A stretch of 57,462 bases of DNA from an uncultured bacterium (GTDB taxonomy: Bacteria > Patescibacteriota > Minisyncoccia > SW-4-49-11). Position 1 is the stretch's first letter; each line of letters opens with the position of its first letter. This document shows positions 22,626 to 30,959 of this stretch, in pieces. Below the pieces are notes generated by a model that was not told where the DNA came from, did no database searches, and worked only from the letters and a program-made list of their open reading frames with translations. The translations under genes were made by a program, and so were the position numbers. The stretch is from NCBI GenBank assembly GCA_937864235.1, contig CALMJI010000025.1:1-57462 (forward strand), in the 5' to 3' direction.

Positions 22626-24104
22626 TTTAAGGCTATCCAAATAATCTTGAGCTAATTTAGCATAGCTTTGTTTTTTAGTCTCTGGCATTTTATTATACTG
22701 CACTCCTATGAATCCTAATCTACCCTCTTTTTGAAGTTTGTCAAAATTTTGACCCACAAAATTCCAGAATAAAGCATCCAAAATTGGACTCCATTCCCCT
22801 TTTTTAAAATCACTCATTTTGAGAATATAATTAGAAGAGGCTATATAGGGTTTGGTGGTAAGTAGTCCTCCATCGGCATACAGAGTCATACTATATACAT
22901 TTGGTACCATGACCCAATCATAAGCATCAATATACATTTCCATAAACCATTCATAGACTGCATTAGGCTTAATCTGGCACAAATTAAGATAATTCCCAAA
23001 TAACATCAATCTCGGGATATGATGGGTATAGGCATATTGGGCTAAAACTTTTATATGATAATCTATTGGCTCAATACCTGTCTCGGGTGTCCACATTGCT
23101 TTTGGCATAGATCGGTTTGAGCAAAAATAATTGCTATTTCTAATTTTTTTGCCTTCCAATACATATAAAGCTCTGATATACTCTCGCCAACCAATAATTT
23201 GCCGTATAAATCCCTCCGCAGAAGACATGGAAACTTGATTATTTGATATAAACTCCAAAGTTGCTTGCATAACATATTCTGGAGTTAACAGTCCATTATT
23301 TAGCAGAGGTGATATTGTACTATGAAAAACAGAGTCAGATTTAGTGGTAATAGCATCTTCATAAGGACCAAATAGTTCTAATCTGGTATTCAAAAATTCT
23401 CGTAAATGAGCCTTCGCTCCCTGAAAGTCAATCGGACACCAAAATTGATCTGTCTTGCCAAAATTATCTGGGAAATATTGCTCCACATATTCCCTAGCCT
23501 CTCTGATATATTTATTATCTTTAGTCTCAAAAGTCTTGGGGATAAATATGTCTTTTGGGAGTTTCTTCCTATTCTCAGTATCATAGCTCCATTTACCTCC
23601 AATCGGCTTATTATCCTTATCAATTAGTATATTTAATCTCTTCCTCTGCCAAATATAAAAGTCATTCATCCAATATTTACGAGCTCCTGACCTAGCCTCA
23701 AAAAATTCTCTAAATTCATTTTCTGAAGTCAAAAACATTGGGCTATTATGAATATTCAATTGTATAGAGGCTAAGCTAAGAGCTTTTGATAATCTCGTTT
23801 TTAACCAATCATCTACCACATTGTATATATCAACTGATTGAATTTGGGATTCTTGTAAAATTTTAGCAATAGACTCGGTTTGAGCTAACTGATGAAATTC
23901 AAGATAAATAACTTGAATCTGATTTTGCTCCAAATAGTGCTTGTATCTTTGCATACTAGCTCGATGCAATACTAGCTTCTGTTTATGAAATTTAAATTCA
24001 CTAAAATATAATGGCTCTTCTATTAAAAATACTATATCACTAGACTTAAGCCTCGTAATATCCTCAAAAAGTTGATGTGGATAAATCAAAAATGCTTTTT
24101 TCAT
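22623..24104 (-). CDS. Cryptochrome/photolyase family protein of the FeS-BCP (COG3046) type, cluster cysteines absent
   Basis: 493 residues from the preferred ATG at 24104 ('MKKAFLIYPHQLFEDI'); the track's start adds four residues. Family segments include 'FHKQKLVLHRASMQRYK', 'AEGFIRQIIGWREYIR', 'HHIPRLMLFGNYLNL', 'MYIDAYDWVMVPNVYSM' and 'FADGG'-type 'LYADGGLLTTKPY'. FeS-BCPs are prokaryotic (6-4)-photolyases with FAD and a 4Fe-4S cluster. Here the region that normally carries the cluster cysteines reads 'YILKMSDFKKGEWSPILDAL', without Cys. It follows tsaD by about 20 bases. Its substrate is uncertain. Confidence 0.82.
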   Translation of the reverse strand: MKKAFLIYPHQLFEDITRLKSSDIVFLIEEPLYFSEFKFHKQKLVLHRASMQRYKHYLEQNQIQVIYLEFHQLAQTESIAKILQESQIQSVDIYNVVDDWLKTRLSKALSLASIQLNIHNSPMFLTSENEFREFFEARSGARKYWMNDFYIWQRKRLNILIDKDNKPIGGKWSYDTENRKKLPKDIFIPKTFETKDNKYIREAREYVEQYFPDNFGKTDQFWCPIDFQGAKAHLREFLNTRLELFGPYEDAITTKSDSVFHSTISPLLNNGLLTPEYVMQATLEFISNNQVSMSSAEGFIRQIIGWREYIRALYVLEGKKIRNSNYFCSNRSMPKAMWTPETGIEPIDYHIKVLAQYAYTHHIPRLMLFGNYLNLCQIKPNAVYEWFMEMYIDAYDWVMVPNVYSMTLYADGGLLTTKPYIASSNYILKMSDFKKGEWSPILDALFWNFVGQNFDKLQKEGRLGFIGVQYNKMPETKKQSYAKLAQDYLDSLK

Positions 24105-24124
24105 ATATTTATACAATATCCGCT

Positions 24125-25141
24125 CTATACCTCCAAACTCCCATCAACTTCTCTTGGTCTGTCTTGGATATTATAAATCATATCAAGGCAAGCTACTACC
24201 CCAATCATAATAGCATTGTCTGTGGATAAAATTTTATTTGGGACTATTAAATTCACTCCATTTTGTGTGGCATAATTCTCAAAAGCATGTCTTAATTTGA
24301 GATTAGCTGTAACTCCTCCACCTATAATTACTTGCCTTATATTATAAGTGTTTACCGCCCAATTTAATTTGGCTACTAATACATCTATAACTACCTGTTC
24401 AAAACTAGCACAGATATTAGCTATATCTTGCTCAGTTTGTGGTGGATTATCTTTGATATAATATAAAACAGCAGTTTTGAGACCAGAAAAAGACATCCTA
24501 CCATCTCCTGAGTTAATCATTGGTCTGGGGAATTGAATAGCCTCACTATCTCCACTCTCAGCTAATTTGGAAACTTTTGGTCCTCCAGGATATGATAAAT
24601 TCAGCATCTTTGCTACTTTATCAAAAGCCTCGCCAGCTGCATCATCTTGGGTAATTCCTATTATTTCATAATCATTATAGGCTTTTACCAAGACTAACTC
24701 TGTATGTCCCCCCGAGATTGTATAAGCAATAAAGGGGTATTCTATACTTGCTGTCCCTACCAGATTCTCATCTAGCAATCCTGAGAACATATGCCCATGC
24801 ATATGATTGACTGGAATTAGTGGCACTCCCAAAGCTTCAGATAAAAGATTTGCCAAATTTACTCCTACATATAATGATGGCTCTAAACCTGGACCTACGG
24901 TTACTGCAATTGAATCAATATCTCTACCGTTACGATTTATAAATTCTTGTAACATAACTGGTAGTTTTTTATTATGTAATCTGGCAGCCAGAGCCGGGAC
25001 TACTCCACCATATTGACTATGCTCATTAATTTGAGAGTATAAAATATGATCAAGCACCTGAAAGTTCTCAGCTTCCTTATCTAAGTTTAATAGGGCTAAA
25101 GCCGTTTCATCACAAGATGTCTCAATTGCTAAAATTTTCAT
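24125..25141 (-). CDS. tsaD: tRNA N6-adenosine threonylcarbamoyltransferase (TsaD)
   Basis: 338 residues from ATG 25141 ('MKILAIETSCDETALAL'), the family's true start; the track adds six residues. It transfers threonylcarbamoyl from TC-AMP to A37 of ANN-decoding tRNAs. The metal-binding His motif 'HMHGH' (113-117), 'TVGPGLEPSLYVG', 'ISGGHTELVL', 'DDAAGEAFDK' and 'IGGGVTANLKLR' are all present. Length is typical (about 335-340). TsaB, TsaC and TsaE are not in the window. Confidence 0.95.
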   Translation of the reverse strand: MKILAIETSCDETALALLNLDKEAENFQVLDHILYSQINEHSQYGGVVPALAARLHNKKLPVMLQEFINRNGRDIDSIAVTVGPGLEPSLYVGVNLANLLSEALGVPLIPVNHMHGHMFSGLLDENLVGTASIEYPFIAYTISGGHTELVLVKAYNDYEIIGITQDDAAGEAFDKVAKMLNLSYPGGPKVSKLAESGDSEAIQFPRPMINSGDGRMSFSGLKTAVLYYIKDNPPQTEQDIANICASFEQVVIDVLVAKLNWAVNTYNIRQVIIGGGVTANLKLRHAFENYATQNGVNLIVPNKILSTDNAIMIGVVACLDMIYNIQDRPREVDGSLEV

Positions 25142-25255
25142 ATATTTATATTGTGCCAAATTATACTTATTAAGTCAACCTACTCCCTAAAACTATAATT
25201 TAAGAATAAATTGATTTCACTCTATTTATTCTTAAATTTATTTACAATTATATTA

Positions 25256-25284
25256 TTGCTTTATTTTGAATATTTTGCTATAAT
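25256..25284 (+). promoter_or_regulatory. Promoter of tRNA-Gln
   Basis: -35 TTGCTT (25256-25261), 17-base spacer, -10 TATAAT (25279-25284) preceded by TGC (extended -10). The start would be about 4 bases before the tRNA. Confidence 0.65.
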
Positions 25285-25294
25285 GTTTTTTAGA

Positions 25295-25366
25295 TGTCCG
25301 ATCGTCTAATTGGTAGGACGACAGGTTTTGGTCCTGTTAATCTAGGTTCGAGTCCTGGTCGGACAA
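25295..25366 (+). tRNA. tRNA-Gln (TTG)
   Basis: Acceptor TGTCCGA / TCGGACA, D arm 'GTCTAATTGGTAGGAC', anticodon stem ACAGG/CCTGT with loop TTTTGGT (anticodon TTG), T arm CTAGG TTCGAGT CCTGG. 72 bases, discriminator A, CCA not encoded. The U1-A72 pair is the usual tRNA-Gln identity element. Confidence 0.95.
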
Positions 25367-25439
25367 CATCTTGTAAAAATTTATAAAACTAAATTCTGTA
25401 TATTTGTAAATAATTAAAGAATACCTTTAATTCTCAAAT

Positions 25440-25883
25440 CTAAAGTCTATCTTTGTCAAAGAAAAATGCCCACCATCTCTCTGGGTTGGTTTGGGCTGGG
25501 ATTCTTTTCTCAGCTTTGGGGTCTCTTAGGATTGAGATTAACTCGTCATTACTAAGATTAGCAGTGATTGATCCTGGGGTAATCATTAATACTTCTTCTT
25601 CTGGTTTTTTGAGGTCTAATCTTTGTTTTGCTTCTCTCTCTTGATAGGCTGATGAGCTGATATATTCTTTTATACTTTCTAATGAGGCTGTGTCTTGTTT
25701 GATTCTCTCTACTTGCTTTATAAGGGCCTGTTTTTCTAATTCTCTATCATATTTGATTTTGAATATATGGAATATTCTGACACCCAAAAATATAATTACT
25801 CCGATTAAAGCTAAAGAAAGTAGACTATTTTTGATATTATTCTTAGGTTTAGATGTATTTTTACTATAGACTTTTCTTCTCAT
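25440..25883 (-). CDS. FtsB/DivIC-like septum protein
   Basis: 147 residues: basic N-terminus, one membrane helix (about 20-40, 'LLSLALIGVIIFLGVRIFHI'), a coiled coil (about 48-75) and the family signature 'YQEREAKQRLDLKKPEEEV'. The tail 'NPERWWAFFFDKDRL' is the NP..WW..FF ending common in CPR and some other FtsB/DivIC proteins. It would link FtsL and FtsQ-type proteins at the division site. It follows the M23 peptidase gene by 9 bases, a sensible pairing of division and wall hydrolysis. Confidence 0.78.
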   Translation of the reverse strand: MRRKVYSKNTSKPKNNIKNSLLSLALIGVIIFLGVRIFHIFKIKYDRELEKQALIKQVERIKQDTASLESIKEYISSSAYQEREAKQRLDLKKPEEEVLMITPGSITANLSNDELISILRDPKAEKRIPAQTNPERWWAFFFDKDRL

Positions 25884-25892
25884 ACTTTATTA

Positions 25893-27143
25893 TTAATAAC
25901 CACAAGTAGATGGGTTTACAGGAGCTCCCTGAGGGCTAGAGCCAACTCTTAATGAATTGGGTAGATAAATTGTAAAATGTAAATGAGGACCAGTGGCAAA
26001 TCCAGTAGATCCAATATCTCCTATCCGGTCCCCTCTGTTAACTGTCTGTCCATTGGATACTCTTTGCTGACTAAGATGACCATATAGGGAAAAATATCCG
26101 TCAGTATGTCTAATTACCACCCATTTTCCATAGGAATTATCATTAAATCCAACACTAACCACCGTACCCGAGGCAGTAGCATAAACGGGAGTTCCATTGG
26201 GAGCTCCTATATCTATACCATTATGTCCAGCTCCTCCATAGGCTCCACTTCTAGCAAAAGATGTCATTCCAAAACCTTGTGTAATTCTTCCACCTTGCAC
26301 TGGCCAAGCATAACCACGAGCCGAACAAACGGTTCCGCCCCCTCTTCCAAATTGCCTTAATAAAGCAGCTTCTAGATTTGCCAATTCTACTGCTGTGGCT
26401 TTTCGTCTCTCTTCTAGTGATTTTTGTTGGGAGTTAAGATTATTGAGACTAGAATTAAGTTGATTGACTGCAATTTCTGAGGCTTTAGCTTTATTTTGTA
26501 CACTATTTTTACTATTTTCAATCGATTCTTTGGTGCTTTGCAAAGCTCCTTGAGTAGATGCTAATGTAGCTTTTTGATTAACTAGATTCTGATTAGTAGC
26601 ATCTAGAGCGGTTTTTTTCTCTATAATTTCATCTAGTAATGTCTGTATTCTCATTTGTATAGTATTAGAATATTCTATATCACTAAATACATCTGATAGT
26701 TGATCAGCACTAACTACTGCCACAACTTCGTTTCTTACTAATGAACTTTTGTATAAACTTTCCACTAGACTTTTAATAGTAGCTTTGTTAGATGCTATTT
26801 GGGCTTCTAATTCTTGTATATTTTGAGTAGTTTCTTTGATATTATTATCTGTTTCATTAATCTTTTGTCCTACTTCTACTATTTGTCCTTGTAATTTTTT
26901 GATATCTGAGTTGAGATTATTGATTTGTTGTTTGAGATTATTGACTTCTGCCTCTTTACTAGATTTTTGTTGGGCAGTTTGATTTTTACGGTTCTGAATA
27001 TCCTGAATTTGCTGTTCTAACTGTCTAATTTGAGCATTTTTGGAGTTTATCTCTGACTGACTAACTGCTGATACAAAATGACCTTTTTGTATAAATAAAA
27101 GGGTTAAAACTATAGCAAAACTGATTATATATCTTAATTTCAT
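25893..27143 (-). CDS. M23 family peptidase with coiled-coil N-terminus (EnvC-like)
   Basis: 416 residues. Signal peptide (about 1-27), long coiled coil (about 28-255, 'QIRQLEQQIQDIQNRKNQ') and a C-terminal LytM/M23 domain. Zinc ligands are visible in 'HNGIDIGAPNG' (HxxxD) and 'GPHLHF' (HxH), with 'DGYFSLYGHLS' between them. With all ligands present it is probably an active peptidoglycan endopeptidase rather than a degenerate EnvC-type activator. Upstream of the FtsB-like gene on the same strand, so it probably acts in daughter-cell separation. Confidence 0.9.
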   Translation of the reverse strand: MKLRYIISFAIVLTLLFIQKGHFVSAVSQSEINSKNAQIRQLEQQIQDIQNRKNQTAQQKSSKEAEVNNLKQQINNLNSDIKKLQGQIVEVGQKINETDNNIKETTQNIQELEAQIASNKATIKSLVESLYKSSLVRNEVVAVVSADQLSDVFSDIEYSNTIQMRIQTLLDEIIEKKTALDATNQNLVNQKATLASTQGALQSTKESIENSKNSVQNKAKASEIAVNQLNSSLNNLNSQQKSLEERRKATAVELANLEAALLRQFGRGGGTVCSARGYAWPVQGGRITQGFGMTSFARSGAYGGAGHNGIDIGAPNGTPVYATASGTVVSVGFNDNSYGKWVVIRHTDGYFSLYGHLSQQRVSNGQTVNRGDRIGDIGSTGFATGPHLHFTIYLPNSLRVGSSPQGAPVNPSTCGY

Positions 27144-27183
27144 ATTGTCTTATATTTGTTATAAAAATATTTATAAAATATTT

Positions 27184-28623
27184 TTATTTATCTAGACTTA
27201 TGAGAGAAATAGCGGATTGTAGACGGCGAATTGACTCATCTTTTCCTAATATGGCTATAATCTCAAAAGGTGATGGCGACTTTTCTTTTCCTGATAAAGC
27301 TACTCTTAATGGCCATAATATCTCTCCCATTTGCTGACTATCTTCCTGAATAGCTGTCTTGATTAGTTGTTCTATATTTTCTAAGTCATTATCTTTTATA
27401 TTATACAATAGTTTTTGGCTCCACTCAAGGCTTGCTATGATTTGAGGATTATTCATAGCTTTATAAGCTAAAATTTCAGGATTATATTCAGGCTGTTGCC
27501 AGAGAAAATCTAATTCTCTACCTATATCTGAGAATTTTTTAATTCTTTGGATTTCTAATTTTATAATTTGATTAAGTTGATTTGCTGTCCATTGATTGAT
27601 ATCAAAGCCATTCTTGACTAAATATTCTCTACCGAATTCCAATTGCTTTTCTTGGCTTAATTGCTTGATATAATGGGAGTTGATAGAGTCTAATTTTTGT
27701 ATATTAAATATAGCTCCACTTTTTTGTACTCGCTTGAGACTAAACTTCGCGATGATTTCACCTAAAGTGTAGTACTCTCTATCATTTCCTTCATTCCAGC
27801 CTAAAAGGGCTAAGAAATTTATCATAGCTTCAGGTAAATAACCCTGTTCTCGATATTCTTTAATTGAAGTAGCTCCAAATCTCTTGGACATTTTAGATTT
27901 ATCCGGAGCCAATATTAATGGTAAATGAGCAAATTGTTTATTCTTAAAACCTAAAGCCTTATTGATAAGAATTTGCTTTGGGGTATTAGCAATATGATCA
28001 TCCCCTCTGATAATATGAGTAATTTCCATTAATTCATCATCTACTACAACTACAAAATTATATAATGGATAATCTAAATTTTTAGCTATTACAAAGTCTC
28101 CTAGAAGAGAGGTGTCAAATTCTATTTTACCTTTGATTTTATCCTCAAAGATAACTTTGGTATCTGGGACTTTGAATCTGATTACTGATTGTGGAGTTGG
28201 TTCTTGTTTCTGCTCTCGATACGGAGACCTTAATACAAACTGTCTCTGTTCTTGTTCAGCTTTGGTCTTTAGTTCTTCTAACTCTGAATCAGTCAAATTA
28301 CACCAATAAGCGTCTCCTGTAGCTAATAATTGCTCCAAATATGGTCTATATGTATCTGCTCTCTGACTCTGGCGATATGGTCCTAAATCTCCTAATTCAC
28401 CTCTGAGTGAGACTCCCTCGTCTGGGATTAAGCCTAACCACTCTAGACCTTCAATAATATCTTGCTCTGATTCTTTGGTGGATCTGGCAATATCGGTATC
28501 CTCAATTCTAATTACAAATTTACCTTGCTGATTCTTGGCATATAAATAATTAAATAAAGCTGTTCTAGTGGTTCCTATGTGTAAATTTCCTGTAGGTGAG
28601 GGAGCAATTCTAGTTTTTATCAT
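27184..28623 (-). CDS. gltX: Glutamyl-tRNA synthetase
   Basis: 479 residues. Class I synthetase charging tRNA with glutamate. The HIGH motif is 'HIGTTRTALFNYLYA' (about 15-29) and KMSKS reads 'KMSKRFGA'. Also visible are 'FVIRIEDTD' and 'HLPLILAPDKSKMSKR'. No GlnRS is seen, and the family in CPR usually charges both tRNA-Glu and tRNA-Gln, with GatCAB converting the latter; that is an inference supported only by the nearby tRNA-Gln. Length is normal. Confidence 0.95.
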   Translation of the reverse strand: MIKTRIAPSPTGNLHIGTTRTALFNYLYAKNQQGKFVIRIEDTDIARSTKESEQDIIEGLEWLGLIPDEGVSLRGELGDLGPYRQSQRADTYRPYLEQLLATGDAYWCNLTDSELEELKTKAEQEQRQFVLRSPYREQKQEPTPQSVIRFKVPDTKVIFEDKIKGKIEFDTSLLGDFVIAKNLDYPLYNFVVVVDDELMEITHIIRGDDHIANTPKQILINKALGFKNKQFAHLPLILAPDKSKMSKRFGATSIKEYREQGYLPEAMINFLALLGWNEGNDREYYTLGEIIAKFSLKRVQKSGAIFNIQKLDSINSHYIKQLSQEKQLEFGREYLVKNGFDINQWTANQLNQIIKLEIQRIKKFSDIGRELDFLWQQPEYNPEILAYKAMNNPQIIASLEWSQKLLYNIKDNDLENIEQLIKTAIQEDSQQMGEILWPLRVALSGKEKSPSPFEIIAILGKDESIRRLQSAISLISLDK

Positions 28624-28669
28624 AGACTTTCGTTTACTAATTCTGATTATATTATAGCATAAATAATTA

Positions 28670-29527
28670 CTATCGTATAAAGTTTATAGCATCTCTAAAT
28701 ATTAATAATACAAAAATAAAGCTCGAAAACATATATACTAATAATTTTCCAGCTAAGCTTTTATAATGCCATTTTATAAAATATCTATTAAATCCTTTTT
28801 GCCAATATAATCGTTTCTTTACATTCCAAAGTTTTTTGGTACTAGCTCCATGATAATGGTACATTTTAGCTTCTGAGAGATAATAGGTTTTATAATTTCT
28901 TGATTGTAAATTTTTGGATAAATCTACATCATTGAAGAATAGCCAATAATCAGGATGAGTATCAAAGCCGCTTAATTCTTGCATCACTGAACTTCTAATC
29001 ATAATTGCTGAGGCCATAGGTTGTTCGCATTCTTGGCTTTTAGTATAGTCAAATTTATCATCCCATTTTAACTTAAATATGGAATTTAATATATTACCCA
29101 GAGTGGGTAATTGACGACAGTTTTTTTGAACTGTGCCATCTGGATATTGTAATTGGGGGGCTATCATTGCATATTTATCATTTTTATCTAGGAAATTGAC
29201 CAAATTATGTATACTCCGCTTTTGTACTACTATATCTTGATTTAGCCAAAGAGTATATTCCCCTTCAATATATTCTAGGGCTATATTATTGCCAGCCGCA
29301 TAGCCTAGGTTTTTAGTATTAGTGATGATAGTTAATTTTGATTGCTTTTTGTCCCAATTTTGTTGTAAATTTAGCAAATATCTGGGTGTATTATCTGTGG
29401 AGGCATTATCTACAATAATTAATTGATAATAGTCCTGATAAGTGTCTAGAATTGACTCTATACAAGCTTGCAAATCTTGTTTATTATTCCAAGCTAGAAT
29501 TACTATGGATAATTTTGGTCTTTTCAT
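28670..29527 (-). CDS. Family 2 glycosyltransferase (rhamnosyltransferase-like)
   Basis: 285 residues from ATG 29527 ('MKRPKLSIVILAWNNKQD'); the track start lies 23 codons upstream inside the exonuclease gene. GT-A fold signatures are 'IIVDNASTDNTP', 'NLGYAAGNNIAL' and 'LNQDI' in the DXD position, and 'SGFDTHPDYWLFFNDVDLS'. One membrane helix at the C-terminus (about 262-282). It probably transfers a sugar to a surface polysaccharide or lipid carrier on the cytoplasmic face. The ATG overlaps the preceding stop (ATGA), so they are translationally coupled. Confidence 0.88.
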   Translation of the reverse strand: MKRPKLSIVILAWNNKQDLQACIESILDTYQDYYQLIIVDNASTDNTPRYLLNLQQNWDKKQSKLTIITNTKNLGYAAGNNIALEYIEGEYTLWLNQDIVVQKRSIHNLVNFLDKNDKYAMIAPQLQYPDGTVQKNCRQLPTLGNILNSIFKLKWDDKFDYTKSQECEQPMASAIMIRSSVMQELSGFDTHPDYWLFFNDVDLSKNLQSRNYKTYYLSEAKMYHYHGASTKKLWNVKKRLYWQKGFNRYFIKWHYKSLAGKLLVYMFSSFIFVLLIFRDAINFIR

Positions 29528-30201
29528 AGTGGAGCTTTTATGTATTTTTGCCAAATTTGAAATAATTCTCCTGTAGCTATTACATCTCTCATACAATATT
29601 CAGCTATTTGCTGATATTCACCTTGATTAAATAACGCTGGGACATCTAGTCCAGTCACTCCCTCACTTTTGGGGCTAATTATACCAAATCTTTTACAGAA
29701 ATAGTCTAAATTAAACTTTTTAGTAGTATTATAAAAAGTTAATTGGTCAAAAAGGTCTACATGTTCTTTATCGGAATACCTATAAGGGATTAGATTTTTG
29801 GTTGGTTTAATTCTATGCACTGCTGATCTCATCAAAATATATGGGCAATCAAATCCCCTACCATTAAATGTTACAAAAGTACTGTATTTGCGAATTGTCG
29901 CCCAAAATTTTTCTAATATCTCTGCTTCTGTGCCCACTAAATAATGTACTCCTTCTTTTTCATATCTCTCCTCAAGATTACCATCTGGTGCTTGCAAATA
30001 TACACTTTTGATATCCTTTTCTGGGTCATATAGACCAATTGCTACAATTTGTCCAGTAAGTGGATATAATCCTAAGGTAGTCTTGACTATTTCTTGTTGT
30101 TCTTCTGTTTCTGCATATTTTAATAGATAAATTTGAGTCTCTGGATCTAGAGTATCCCAATTATCTCCAATTGTTTCTATATCAAATATCAAATGCGACA
30201 T
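29524..30201 (-). CDS. DEDDy 3'-5' exonuclease (PolB-exo-like, PF10108 type)
   Basis: 225 residues. RNase H-fold exonuclease: Exo I 'FDIETIGDNWDTL' (D7, E9), Exo II 'FVTFNGRGFDCPYI', Exo III 'IAEYCMRDVIAT' with the Tyr and Asp of the DEDDy subclass. The phrase 'FNGRGFDCPYILMRS' is characteristic of the predicted PolB-like 3'-5' exonuclease family. Substrate unknown; probably DNA end trimming. It overlaps the glycosyltransferase start by 4 bases. Confidence 0.82.
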   Translation of the reverse strand: MSHLIFDIETIGDNWDTLDPETQIYLLKYAETEEQQEIVKTTLGLYPLTGQIVAIGLYDPEKDIKSVYLQAPDGNLEERYEKEGVHYLVGTEAEILEKFWATIRKYSTFVTFNGRGFDCPYILMRSAVHRIKPTKNLIPYRYSDKEHVDLFDQLTFYNTTKKFNLDYFCKRFGIISPKSEGVTGLDVPALFNQGEYQQIAEYCMRDVIATGELFQIWQKYIKAPL

Positions 30202-30212
30202 ATATATGTATA

Positions 30213-30956
30213 TTATTTATATTCTTGTATTATACTGTATTTTTGAATAAATTCATATATTTTTTTAAATACTTCTAATTTGGAATAATCTAAATTTACC
30301 AGATGATAGGAGTCTTCTACCCACATAATATGAATATCTTTTGATTGTGTTGTTAATCTTTTTTGAAATATTTGTAAGTTATGCCTAGGGACAATATGAT
30401 CTGAGGTAGATTGGATTAAAAGTATGGGTGAATTAACCTTATTAACATAATTTCTCCTAATTTTACGAGTCAAAAGACATACTTGTGCGACTGAACTTAT
30501 AGGAAAATATTTATAAGCTCCCTTACGGGAAAGAGATATTTTTTTTATTCTATCATTGGCAAATGGTTGTCTTCTATATATCAAATATGGAATATACTGA
30601 AGAATATGGGACATATATCTTATAATAAATGGAACTTTGACTTTGAGTGGAGTACCAATAGTAATAATCCCATACACCTTATACTTTGAAGCCAAATACA
30701 AAGCTAATTGACCTCCCATAGAGAGTCCTCCCACAAAAATTATATCCCATTTATCCGAAATTTCCTGATAAGCTTCTTCAGCTTGTTTTAACCAATCTCT
30801 ATATGTAACTCTATGTAAGTCAGATGGTTTGGTATTATGACCTTTTAGATTAATACTATGACATTCTATACCCCTTTGATCCAGATACATCAACATTTCT
30901 TGTAAATCATCTTTTGTTGATGCCCAAGCATGGAACCACAATACACCTATTTTCAT
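30213..30956 (-). CDS. Alpha/beta hydrolase (carboxylesterase / monoacylglycerol-lipase-like)
   Basis: 247 residues, no signal peptide. Nucleophile elbow 'GLSMGGQLALYLA', acid in 'LIQSTSDHIVP' and catalytic His in 'VEDSYHLVNLD'. The opening 'VLWFHAWASTKDDLQEM' and 'INLKGHNTKPSDLHRVTYRD' are like the Geobacillus carboxylesterase Est30 group. It probably hydrolyses lipid or ester substrates in the cytoplasm. Located 3 bases after tgt in the long minus unit. Confidence 0.85.
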   Translation of the reverse strand: MKIGVLWFHAWASTKDDLQEMLMYLDQRGIECHSINLKGHNTKPSDLHRVTYRDWLKQAEEAYQEISDKWDIIFVGGLSMGGQLALYLASKYKVYGIITIGTPLKVKVPFIIRYMSHILQYIPYLIYRRQPFANDRIKKISLSRKGAYKYFPISSVAQVCLLTRKIRRNYVNKVNSPILLIQSTSDHIVPRHNLQIFQKRLTTQSKDIHIMWVEDSYHLVNLDYSKLEVFKKIYEFIQKYSIIQEYK

Positions 30957-30959
30957 ATA

